Shown here: piece after piece, positions 1 through 7,683 of the stretch
Position numbering within the stretch: position 1 is the first letter of the stretch
Layout of the letters: every line of letters begins with the position of its first letter
From: Candidatus Nanopelagicales bacterium
GTDB lineage: Bacteria > Actinomycetota > Actinomycetes > S36-B12 > CAIYMF01
Direction of reading: 5' to 3'
Assembly (NCBI GenBank): GCA_017848795.1
Contig: JAFIHG010000042.1
Location: 1 to 64,000 of the forward strand
Length of the DNA stretch: 64,000 nt
Program-made: the position numbers and the translations under genes
Notes under the pieces: generated by a model
What the model saw: only the letters and a program-made list of their open reading frames with translations
Database searches by the model: none
What the model was told of the DNA's origin: nothing

Positions 1-140
1 GAGAAGGTTTCACTTACAGGGTGCCCCTTGCTCGGCGTTGGATCTGGACCTTCAGCAAGCCCAATTCTCCCGCCCAGCAAGGGCATTCTTGTGTTACGCC
101 ACGCTCACAGCATCATGATCATCGGTGGATCAGGGCTGAG
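1..140. mobile_element. End of an insertion sequence (body lies left of the window)
   Basis: This stretch contains no convincing gene. It carries an imperfect inverted repeat (GTGCCCCTTGCT near 33-44 and AGCAAGGGCAT near 78-88) and ends in a segment, ATCGGTGGATCAGGGCTGAG (121-140), after which methylase coding sequence begins abruptly. The terminal segment reminds me of IS1380-type element ends in actinobacteria, but I could not compare it. The junction at about 140 is inferred from where the protein similarity of the neighbouring methylase stops. The stop codon of that methylase lies inside this element. Confidence 0.5.
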
Positions 141-1305
141 TCATCCCGAATGCCGGTGTCGAGAACCACCGCGGGTTCGTGGCGACATCTCCCTCGGGCA
201 CGTCGTCGGGTCGCGGCACGTCGGCGGCGCGGATGTGGTCCGCACTCGGCGGCAGATAGATGCGCCGCCGGTTGCCCTCGGCGACCACCGCCATCAAGGC
301 CGCGCTCATCCGGGCTGCCAGACCTTCGGCGCGGACGTACCTCAGTTCGGCGCCCGTGCCGCACGCGATGCAAGTGGCGCCGGTGCGCCCAACGGTGCCG
401 TCGGTGTCCTTCATGGGGCCGTGCTTCGGGTCGTGGCCGATCGCGTACGCCACCCGCCGGCCGGACGGCGCTGAAGGGTCGTCGACGACGGAGGGGACGA
501 CGTACGCCTCCTTGCCCTTCTTCTTGCCCAGCCACCAGGAGCGCACGAGCGGCATCTCGATGCCGCAGGCCGGGTTCGGGCAGGTGACGGTGCGGGCCCA
601 GATCCACGCGATGACGGTGGCCTTCGAGCCGTCGGGAAGCGTGGCGTCGGGGTAGAGGTGGCCGATGCGCTCCTGGGCGCGGTCGCGCATCCAGGCGCCG
701 TAGCGACGCACGTCTTCAGCGAGTCCGGTGGCGCGCGGCCAGTCCCCGAGCCGGGACTCGGCTGCGCCTGGGTACACCGGCGGCCGGCCGGCGAACTTGG
801 GCGGGATTTCGATCAGCGCCTTGTTGATCAGCACGGCGACCGGGTTCAGATCGCTGGCGTGGGCCTCGAGGCCGAGCCGCTGCGCTTCGAGCGGGATGGT
901 GCCGCCGCCGGCGAACGGGTCGAGGATCGGCGGCGGGTTGCCGTCGGTGGAGGCGAGGATCTCGGCGCGCGCCGCATTCAGGACGGACTCGTTGCCGACG
1001 TTCTCCCACACGACGAGGTCGCGGATGATGTCGTGCAGCCGCTCCCGTTCCTTGGCCTGGTCCTCCGTCGTCGGGAACCGGTCGGGGTGGGAGGAGGGGT
1101 CGTCGACGAGCTGGGCGAACAGCACTGCCCGTGCCGCAGCGAGCGGGCGGCGCGCCCACCACAGGTGCAGCGTGGAGGGGTGGCCGTGCCGGATCGACTT
1201 CTCTCGCGCGGACTCCCGGTTGATGTCCTCCAGCGGCAGCGACACCTCGATCAGCTTGCGTCGTGCTGGCCGTTCTTCGTGCGCTACCGCGTCGGTCACT
1301 GTCAT
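130..1305 (-). pseudogene. DUF1156 adenine-specific DNA methylase, truncated by IS
   Basis: This is the N-terminal part (391 residues) of a COG1743/DUF1156-type DNA methylase that uses S-adenosylmethionine to methylate adenine in DNA. The N-terminus has the family hallmark RRKLIEVSLPLEDINRESAR (residues 15-34) and HPSTLHLWWARRPLAA. A SAM-binding loop DPFAGGGTIPLE lies at 129-140. Cysteines at 242, 247, 312 and 315 fit the family Zn-ribbon. Relatives are usually 900 residues or more and carry the catalytic DPPY-type motif in the missing half. Similarity stops after NPRWFSTPAFGMT, where the IS-like sequence supplies two codons and a stop. ATG at 1305 has GAGGG directly against it. A GTG at 1299, six bases after GAGGG, may be the real start. 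It is probably inactive. Such methylases usually accompany SNF2 helicases like the one at 3334-6852. Confidence 0.8.
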
Positions 1306-1487
1306 CCCTCTACGACTCCCCCGCCTGTTCCCGCGGCGGATGCCCGCCTGGTCCGTCATCTTGCCGGACCGGTCCGACACGCAGAGTCACCACGCCGCAT
1401 TCCAGTCATCGGCACGTGGCAGCGCGCCCTCAAGCGCAGTCGCGCACCGCCGCGGGTCCGGCCCGCGCGGGATCCATCGCGGATGAA

Positions 1488-1509
1488 GAGCGGCTCACGT
1501 GAGCCGCTC
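1488..1509. other. 22-bp perfect palindrome between methylase remnant and HIRAN gene
   Basis: GAGCGGCTCA is followed after CG by its exact complement TGAGCCGCTC. It lies 119 bases past the end of the HIRAN gene and 182 bases before the methylase start, both on the minus strand. It could be a factor-independent terminator stem without a T-run or an operator for the methylase gene. The sequence does not decide between these. Confidence 0.45.
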
Positions 1510-1540
1510 CAATGCGAGTTCTCGCTCCAGGATCAGGCGG

Positions 1541-1592
1541 CCATCGGTGGCCGAGCGAAGTCGAGACCACGTCGGTGATCATGGTCAGCGCG
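1541..1592. repeat. Copy of the GTCGAG/CTCGAC interspersed palindromic repeat
   Basis: The block CCATCGGTGGCCGAGCGAAG TCGAGACCAC followed by TGATCATGGT matches the arm and centre of the full palindrome at 53614-53680. With the preceding palindrome it fills most of the 323-base gene-free gap (1306-1628), in which I see no other gene. Confidence 0.6.
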
Positions 1593-1628
1593 ACCGCTCG
1601 AACGGCGCTCATCCAACGTGCGGGTCCG

Positions 1629-2402
1629 TTAACCGGGCAGCGCCGCCTCGGGGTCGAATCCTGGCGGTGTGGCCGCGTCGACGCGGGCGAGTAGGCGCAT
1701 GTGATCGGGCAGCGGGGACCCCGTCGGCAAGTTGATGTGCTCGGCCCGTACGAGGAGCGGCGCACCGTGCTCGCCTAGTCGCTGCACCAAGGGGGCCAGG
1801 ACGTCCGGGACCCACCCGAGCGTCGTCTCGCGCGTTGGCTCGGGCCCGGCACCCACCAGCACCGCGACCGGGCTGACCGGGTTGTCGGGTTCACGCGCCA
1901 GGTACAGCGCGTCACCCGGGCGCAGCTGGGCCAACCGGTGCCCGTCCGGGTCGAGGTGGCGGCTGCCGTGCACGAGGAAGTAGAACGACACGATGCCGTG
2001 CTCGTGGACCCGCGGCACCGGCAGCAGCTGCACGACGTCGGTCGCCCGGGTGCCGAGGGTTCGCGCCAGCACCTCGAAGGGTTCGGGATGCGGCCCAGGC
2101 AGGCCGAGCGCTTGGATATAGGAGTCGTAACTGTCGCGGCGCGGGGTCATGACCCGGTTGGCGAACATCGGGAACAGTTCGGCGGATCGGTAGTCGCCGC
2201 GGAAATCGGGGAAGGCCGCGAACCCGGCGAAACCCTCCAGCACCGTGGCACCGGACGCGTACGCGAAGTGGTAGCCCGCCGCGTCTCGTGTCAACGTCCC
2301 GACCCGGTGGTAGGCGCGCGACTGCGGGTCCTGCCACATGACGAGGAACCGGTGCGGGGTCTGCACCTGCGCAGGGATATGCGAGAGCGCCTCGACGGTC
2401 AT
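1629..2402 (-). CDS. HipS-like N-subdomain fused to HIRAN domain, partner of HipA-type kinase
   Basis: This 257-residue protein is the second gene of a two-gene minus-strand unit, 19 bases after the kinase stop. Residues 138-210 fit a HIRAN domain, the small DNA-binding fold found in chromatin-type helicases and phage or defence proteins: LRPGDALYLAREPDNPVSPV (160-179) then LGWVPDVLAPLVQRL. Residues 17-128 resemble the N-terminal subdomain of HipA (Couple_hipA): VGTLTRDAAGYHFAY, then ELFPMFANRVM, then PFEVLARTLGTRATDVVQLLP, in the same order as HipA VGELT...FKY, VFNFFDNLLP and PFDLLSEIG...LIP. That similarity is by eye. In HipBST systems this subdomain is a separate protein, HipS, that restrains the kinase. 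I infer an antitoxin or adaptor that brings the kinase to DNA. The family name is uncertain, but HIRAN itself is clear. Confidence 0.75.
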   Translation of the reverse strand: MTVEALSHIPAQVQTPHRFLVMWQDPQSRAYHRVGTLTRDAAGYHFAYASGATVLEGFAGFAAFPDFRGDYRSAELFPMFANRVMTPRRDSYDSYIQALGLPGPHPEPFEVLARTLGTRATDVVQLLPVPRVHEHGIVSFYFLVHGSRHLDPDGHRLAQLRPGDALYLAREPDNPVSPVAVLVGAGPEPTRETTLGWVPDVLAPLVQRLGEHGAPLLVRAEHINLPTGSPLPDHMRLLARVDAATPPGFDPEAALPG

Positions 2403-2421
2403 CGCGTCAGCCTTCCCTTGT

Positions 2422-3216
2422 TCACCTCGATGAAGTCAACCCCACGAACGTACGTGCCGCCTCCGACATCCAATCGGCCGGCACGCCTGACACCACCTCC
2501 TCGACCCGGCGCAGGTCCAGCGCCGCGACGCGCCCGAGCAGCTGGTCACCGACCGATCCGGCAAGGCTGGCGACGGCGCGCTGGGCCAGGTCAACAAGGG
2601 TCAGCCGACCAGGGAAATGACGGGAGCGACCCTGCCGAGCGAACCGTGCGACATCAACGCGATCCGCCTCGGTCGCGTTGTATCCGAGCGAGACGCCATG
2701 GTCATACGAAGGCGCGAGCCGACTGGTCGCCTGGACCAGCGCCCAGTTCTCATGATGGCGGTCGGTGTTGCCGACGACCGCGTCGAAGATCAGGTAGCCG
2801 ATGAAGGATTCGTACGCGGTCAAGCCTGGTTCGCTGCCGTCGTAGTCGGCGAGCGCCCCCTGGATCGAGTCGAGGTCGTAGCCCGCGACGTGGCCCTTGC
2901 CTGCGGAGTCGTAGGCCGGGTTGCGGGCGGCGAGCAGCTCGTTGCCGTGGACGAGCGGGCCACCGACGCTCTTGGAGATCACTCCATGGATGCCATCGAG
3001 CGTCGCGGGTAGCACCTCAGCGGCGGGTGTACCCAAGAGAGCGGCCACGCCGCTCGCGATGAGCTCGGCCCACAGGTCGGCTCCCGGTTCGTACAGCCCG
3101 CGGGCGCGCGGCGCCTTGAACAGCCACCGCTGCCCGCGGTCGGCCACCCAGACCTTGTCGCGGGCGCCCATCGTCTCGGCGTCCTCACGCTCCCAGCCGG
3201 AGACGTCGACGATCAC
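2422..3216 (-). CDS. HipA-type serine/threonine kinase core (HipT-like)
   Basis: This 264-residue protein has the catalytic core of HipA-family kinases and lacks the N-terminal subdomain of full HipA (about 440 residues). Visible motifs are the ATP-site lysine in RWLFKAP (K34), the catalytic loop VVGNTDRHHENWAL (D152, N157) and the metal-binding SYDHG (D172). HipA kinases phosphorylate proteins such as aminoacyl-tRNA synthetases and act as growth-arrest toxins. The target here is unknown. No HipB-like helix-turn-helix gene is adjacent; the next gene instead carries a HipA-N-like region plus HIRAN. The GTG start at 3216 was chosen because a -10 box TAGGGT lies 8 bases upstream (leaderless type) and because longer starts would run into the divergent helicase gene. 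Confidence 0.85.
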   Translation of the reverse strand: MIVDVSGWEREDAETMGARDKVWVADRGQRWLFKAPRARGLYEPGADLWAELIASGVAALLGTPAAEVLPATLDGIHGVISKSVGGPLVHGNELLAARNPAYDSAGKGHVAGYDLDSIQGALADYDGSEPGLTAYESFIGYLIFDAVVGNTDRHHENWALVQATSRLAPSYDHGVSLGYNATEADRVDVARFARQGRSRHFPGRLTLVDLAQRAVASLAGSVGDQLLGRVAALDLRRVEEVVSGVPADWMSEAARTFVGLTSSR

Positions 3217-3224
3217 GTTCGCTG

Positions 3225-3230
3225 ACCCTA
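3225..3230 (-). promoter_or_regulatory. -10 element of likely leaderless hipT-HIRAN mRNA
   Basis: TAGGGT on the minus strand ends 8 bases before the GTG start of the kinase gene, with no Shine-Dalgarno sequence between. This is the usual layout of leaderless actinobacterial transcripts. The 117-base gap to the divergent helicase gene holds the promoters of both. Confidence 0.5.
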
Positions 3231-3333
3231 GCGGCGGGCCCGGACAACACCCCGGTCCGCGGCGGGCCTGCTCGGCTTCGGCTGTGGGGCGGCTAACGTC
3301 AGGCGGGACGTGACCGGCGCCGATAGGGAGAGC

Positions 3334-6300
3334 ATGTCCGACTCGCCACTCGAGCACGCCTTGACTGCGACCCTCGAGACGCTGACGCCGGGGGCCCGGG
3401 TCGCCGGTGTCGCCGGGACGGGTCCGGTCGACGTGATCGCCACGCGCTGGATCGGGTCGGCGTTCGTCGAGGTCACGTACCGGTCGCCACATGGCACCGG
3501 GCAAGCGGTGCTCGGCCGTGACGATGAGCCGCGACTACGGGTCGAGGCCGCGGCCGCGACGCGGGCGTTCGACGCCGATGCCGAGCTCTGGCGGCTCGCC
3601 GCGGAAGCGTTGCGTATCCGGTACGCGGCGCTGTTCGACCCGATGCTCGCGGTGGCCAGTTCAGACCTGGACCCACTGCCGCACCAGATCAAGGCGGTCT
3701 ACGGAGAGTTGCTGCCACGCAGCCCGCTGCGGTTCCTACTGGCCGACGACCCCGGCGCTGGCAAGACGATCATGGCGGGGCTCTATATCAAGGAGCTGAT
3801 GCTGCGCGGCGACCTGGCCCGCTGCCTGATCGTCGCGCCCGGCTCGCTGGTGGAGCAGTGGCAGGACGAGCTCAGCCAGAAGTTCGGGCTCGACTTCGAG
3901 TTACTGACCCGGCCGATGATCGACGCGACCCCGATCAGCCAGAACGTGTTCGATCGGTGTCCGCTGCTGATCGCCCGGATGGACCAGCTCTCGCGCAGCG
4001 ATGAGTTGCGCGAGGCGCTCGGCGCGAGCGACTGGGACCTGGTCGTGGTCGACGAGGCGCACCGGATGTCGGCGCACTACTTCGGCGCGGAGCTGCAGAC
4101 CACCAAGCGCTACGAGCTTGGACGCGCGCTTGGCCGAGTCACTCGGCACCTGCTGCTTATGACGGCGACGCCGCACTCGGGCAAGCAGGAGGACTTCCAT
4201 CTGTTCCTCGCGCTGCTGGACGGCGACCGGTTCGAGGGCAAGTACCGCGACGGCGTCCACACCGTGCGGCCGCAGGACCTGATGCGGCGGATGGTGAAGG
4301 AAGAGCTACTGACGATGGACGGGCGGCCGCTGTTCCCGGAGCGGCGCGCTTACACCGTGCCGTACCCGCTATCGCCGGCGGAGCAGGAGCTGTACGAGGT
4401 CGTCACCGCGTACGTCCGGGAGGAGATGGGCCGGGCCGAGCAGCTCGCGGACGGCGAGAGCCGGCGCCGTACCAACGTCGGGTTCGCGCTTACCGTACTG
4501 CAGCGGCGGCTCGCCTCCAGCCCGGAGGCGATCTTGCGTTCGCTCGAGCGTCGCCGTGATCGGCTCGGTCGGCGGCTGCGCGAGCTCGACCATGGCGCGG
4601 GTGATGCGTCGGACGTCCCGGTGCGGGACCGGCTCGCCGTGCTGCTCGGACGTACCGATATCGATGACGCCCTCGACGACCTCACCTCGACTGAGCTGGA
4701 GGAGATGGAGGAGACGGTCGTTGACTCGGCGACGGCGGCGCGTACCAAGGCCGAGCTGGAGCGCGAGATCGCCGTCCTCGAAGACCTGGTTGAGATCGCG
4801 GCCCGGGTACGGCACTCGGGCACCGACCGGAAATGGAGCGAGCTCAGCGCCATCCTGCAAGAGCACGCGCTGACGTCGGACTCCGCCGGCAACCCCCGCA
4901 AGCTGATCATCTTCACGGAGCACCGGGACACGCTCGACTACCTGCGCGACCGGATCGCGACTCTGCTGGGTGACGAGAATGCCGTCGTCACGATCCACGG
5001 CGGGGTGCGGCGGGAGGACCGGCGGACCGCGCAGGAACTGTTCGTCTCTGATCCGCGGGTGCGCATCCTGATCGGGACGGACGCTGCCGGCGAGGGCCTG
5101 AACCTGCAGCGCGCGCACCTGATGGTCAACTACGACTTGCCGTGGAACCCGAACAAGATCGAACAGCGGTTCGGGCGCATCCACCGCATCGGCCAGACCG
5201 AGGTCTGTCACCTGTGGAACCTTGTCGCGGACGGAACCCGTGAGGGCGAAGTCTTCTTGCGGCTGCTGACCAAGGTCGATGAGCAGCGTGCGGCGTACGG
5301 CGGGAAGGTGTTCGACGTCCTGGGGGACGCGTTTGCCGACCGGCCGCTGCGCGACCTGCTGATCAACGCGATCCGCTACGGCGACCAGCCAGAGGTGCGC
5401 GCGCAGCTGGACACCGTGATCGACGCTTCCGTCGGGGATGGCATCGAGCAGCTGCTCGCCGAGCGGGCGCTGGATCACGATGTGCTGGCCGACAGCGACG
5501 TCGAGCAGATCCGGTTGCGGATCGAGGAGGCGCGGGCTCGGCGATTGCAGCCGCACTACATCCGGGCGTTCTTCTTCGCCGCGTTCGCGCGGTTGGGCGG
5601 CCGGGTAGCGGCACGTGAGTCCGGGCGGTACGAGATCTCGCATGTCCCTGCTCGGGTGCGGGACAGAGACCGGCAAGCCGGCGTCGGTTCGGCGGTGCTG
5701 GAGCGGTACGAACGAGTCTGCTTCGATCGCGCGTTCGTGCACGCGCCCGGGCAGCCGCCGGCGCAGCTGCTCGCGCCCGGGCATCCGCTCTTGGATGCTG
5801 TCGTCGACCTGACGGTGACCGATTACGCGTCGCTCCTCAAACAAGGCACGGTGTTCGTCGATCCACGCGGTGTGTTGACTTCGCCGGCGCTGCTCGTTGC
5901 CGAGAGCGAGAGCATCTCCGACGGACACGGGCGCACGATCTCCAAACGCTTCGGGTACGTGCTTCTGGATCCGGCTGGCACGGTGGTGGACGCCGGTCCA
6001 GCGCCGTACTTGGACTTCGAGCCGCTGCCGGAGGCGGCGTCGGACTTGATGTCGGAGCTGGTTGCACAGCCGTGGCTGGCTCAGGGGGTGGAGCAGGTTG
6101 CGATGGAGTGGGCTATCCAGCATTCCGTGGCTGACCATGCCGCTGAGGTGCGCGCTCGTGTCGCGGCGAACGTGGGGCGCACTCGGGACGCGGTGCGGTC
6201 TCGTCTGCTGAGTGAGATCAACTACTGGGACAACCAGGCCACGCTGCTGCGCGACCAGGAGTCCGCAGGTCGGCAGTTACGGATGCGGCCGGAGACAGCC

Positions 6301-6852
6301 GAGAAGCGAGCTCGCGATCTCGAGCACCGGCTGCAGCAACGGCTCGCCCGGCTGGAGTTGGATGAGGCGCTGACCGTGCATCCGCCTGTCATCGCCGGGG
6401 CTGCACTCGTGATTCCGCAGGCCATCGTGGATGCGTGGGCCGGTGTCGACGTCACTAACACTCCGAAGGAGACAGAGGCCGTGGAACGACGCGCGGTGGA
6501 AGCGGTGATGGCAGCCGAGCGTGCGCTCGGCGCGGTGCCGACTGAGATGCCGCACAACAACCCTGGCTACGACGTCCGGTCCGTCCGACCGCACGGTGCG
6601 GTCGTTCGCATCGAGGTGAAGGGGCGGATCAGCGGCGCCGACTCGTTCTTCATTACGAAGAACGAGGTCATCATGGCGAAGAACAGCGGGGACGACTATC
6701 GGCTGGCACTGGTGGAGGTGCGGCCCGACGGTACCGACGACGTCCGCTACGCAATTCGCCCCTTTGACTCAACCGACACGGACGACTTCCGTATGACCGG
6801 CTACCGCTTCAAGTGGGCCCACTTCTGGTCCGCAAGCGGCGACCCGCGGTAG
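3334..6852 (+). CDS. SNF2-family helicase with C-terminal DUF3883 domain (DrmD-like)
   Basis: This 1172-residue defence-type SNF2 ATPase has both RecA-like lobes. The first holds the Walker A loop DDPGAGKT (about 139-146), DEAH in VVVDEAHRMS (about 238) and TATPHSGK. The second holds IIFTEHRDTL, GTDAAGEGLNLQ and RFGRIHRIGQ (about 613-622). The last 110 residues form DUF3883, a PD-(D/E)XK-like domain: NPGYDVRS then RIEVKGR and FFITKNE. The combination resembles DrmD of class 1 DISARM and helicases paired with DUF1156 methylases, fitting the broken methylase nearby. It probably translocates on foreign DNA. ATG 3334 is preferred over GTG 3310 because AGGGAG precedes it. The HipT-HIRAN pair lies between it and the methylase, on the opposite strand. 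The other DISARM genes are not in the window. Confidence 0.85.
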   Translation: MSDSPLEHALTATLETLTPGARVAGVAGTGPVDVIATRWIGSAFVEVTYRSPHGTGQAVLGRDDEPRLRVEAAAATRAFDADAELWRLAAEALRIRYAALFDPMLAVASSDLDPLPHQIKAVYGELLPRSPLRFLLADDPGAGKTIMAGLYIKELMLRGDLARCLIVAPGSLVEQWQDELSQKFGLDFELLTRPMIDATPISQNVFDRCPLLIARMDQLSRSDELREALGASDWDLVVVDEAHRMSAHYFGAELQTTKRYELGRALGRVTRHLLLMTATPHSGKQEDFHLFLALLDGDRFEGKYRDGVHTVRPQDLMRRMVKEELLTMDGRPLFPERRAYTVPYPLSPAEQELYEVVTAYVREEMGRAEQLADGESRRRTNVGFALTVLQRRLASSPEAILRSLERRRDRLGRRLRELDHGAGDASDVPVRDRLAVLLGRTDIDDALDDLTSTELEEMEETVVDSATAARTKAELEREIAVLEDLVEIAARVRHSGTDRKWSELSAILQEHALTSDSAGNPRKLIIFTEHRDTLDYLRDRIATLLGDENAVVTIHGGVRREDRRTAQELFVSDPRVRILIGTDAAGEGLNLQRAHLMVNYDLPWNPNKIEQRFGRIHRIGQTEVCHLWNLVADGTREGEVFLRLLTKVDEQRAAYGGKVFDVLGDAFADRPLRDLLINAIRYGDQPEVRAQLDTVIDASVGDGIEQLLAERALDHDVLADSDVEQIRLRIEEARARRLQPHYIRAFFFAAFARLGGRVAARESGRYEISHVPARVRDRDRQAGVGSAVLERYERVCFDRAFVHAPGQPPAQLLAPGHPLLDAVVDLTVTDYASLLKQGTVFVDPRGVLTSPALLVAESESISDGHGRTISKRFGYVLLDPAGTVVDAGPAPYLDFEPLPEAASDLMSELVAQPWLAQGVEQVAMEWAIQHSVADHAAEVRARVAANVGRTRDAVRSRLLSEINYWDNQATLLRDQESAGRQLRMRPETAEKRARDLEHRLQQRLARLELDEALTVHPPVIAGAALVIPQAIVDAWAGVDVTNTPKETEAVERRAVEAVMAAERALGAVPTEMPHNNPGYDVRSVRPHGAVVRIEVKGRISGADSFFITKNEVIMAKNSGDDYRLALVEVRPDGTDDVRYAIRPFDSTDTDDFRMTGYRFKWAHFWSASGDPR

Positions 6853-6879
6853 TGACGCCGCCGGCGCGGCTGGTCAGCA

Positions 6880-7683
6880 CTAGACAGGCTTGGACGATTC
6901 CAGAGGGAACGACCCCCACAGGAGATGCCACCCCCCGATCCGGTCTCTCAGTACGACTGCGTCAAGCAGAGTCTGCTCTCCATCCAGCACCGAATCTACG
7001 GCGGCTTTAACGGTCAAAGGACTGGATGAGAGCCAGTGCGTCCCTTGCTGGATGCCTTGATGCCCTGCCCAATCGATCACCACCGCAGACCTGCACCCTG
7101 CAGAGCTCGCTGGCGCCGCCTGAATCGCTCCCTTACGGCGGAGTGGCCTAGCCAGCGTGGCGGCGATCTGCTCTTGGATCTCTGCCGACGGAGACTCCAT
7201 TAGGATGGCCATGCATCCGGAAGGCTGCTCCTCGCCATCGACCCGCCGCCAAACAGCCTCGATGTCGTCCTGATCCCACCGCCCGCTGCTCGGCTCAGCT
7301 TCAACTGCGCGACGCAGAGCACCGCAGACTGCGCCAACGCGGTCGATTGACGGACTTTCACCCTGAAGATAGAGCAGAACTTCACAGTCACTGGCAATGG
7401 AATCCACGCAGTTCTGTAAAGCGATAGGAACTGTGCCGTGAGATCCAGGTGCGGCGAGGCTCATCACGTCGATCGACCATTGGCACGAGTTGATCTCGAT
7501 CAACGCGTCAGTCGTCAAGTCGGCGTAGCAGCGCTCGCTTCTTTGTAGCCGGTCGGGCCGCTCGAGGAGACGCACATTCTCGCCCGCGCTCCGCAGCGTG
7601 CCGATCAGAGCCTCGACGACAACATCCTCGTGTTCCGTCTTGTCGGCGGGAAGGTCGTTCACGTCCGGACGGCTCAGCTGCAT
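6880..7683 (-). CDS. Orphan protein of unknown function, overlapping the nrdJ stop
   Basis: I do not recognise this 267-residue protein. It is visibly poorer in GC than its neighbours and uses more A/T-ending codons, which suggests recent acquisition. Its ATG overlaps the nrdJ stop (ATGCAGCTGA), so translation may be coupled to nrdJ. The N-terminal third has an acidic start (HEDVVVEAL), then LERPDRLQRSERCYADLTTD and ALIEINSCQWSIDVMSL. The spacing is faintly like small restriction-endonuclease-type folds (E, RPD, D, then I-D after a strand), but no catalytic set can be assigned. There is no signal peptide or membrane segment. It ends 27 bases from the convergent helicase gene, so it may belong to the same accessory island. 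Confidence 0.6.
   Translation of the reverse strand: MQLSRPDVNDLPADKTEHEDVVVEALIGTLRSAGENVRLLERPDRLQRSERCYADLTTDALIEINSCQWSIDVMSLAAPGSHGTVPIALQNCVDSIASDCEVLLYLQGESPSIDRVGAVCGALRRAVEAEPSSGRWDQDDIEAVWRRVDGEEQPSGCMAILMESPSAEIQEQIAATLARPLRRKGAIQAAPASSAGCRSAVVIDWAGHQGIQQGTHWLSSSPLTVKAAVDSVLDGEQTLLDAVVLRDRIGGWHLLWGSFPLESSKPV

Noticed and set aside
1648-1670. tRNA T-loop-like GGGTCGAATCC
   Set aside because: It is inside the HIRAN gene and no acceptor or anticodon stems can be drawn around it.
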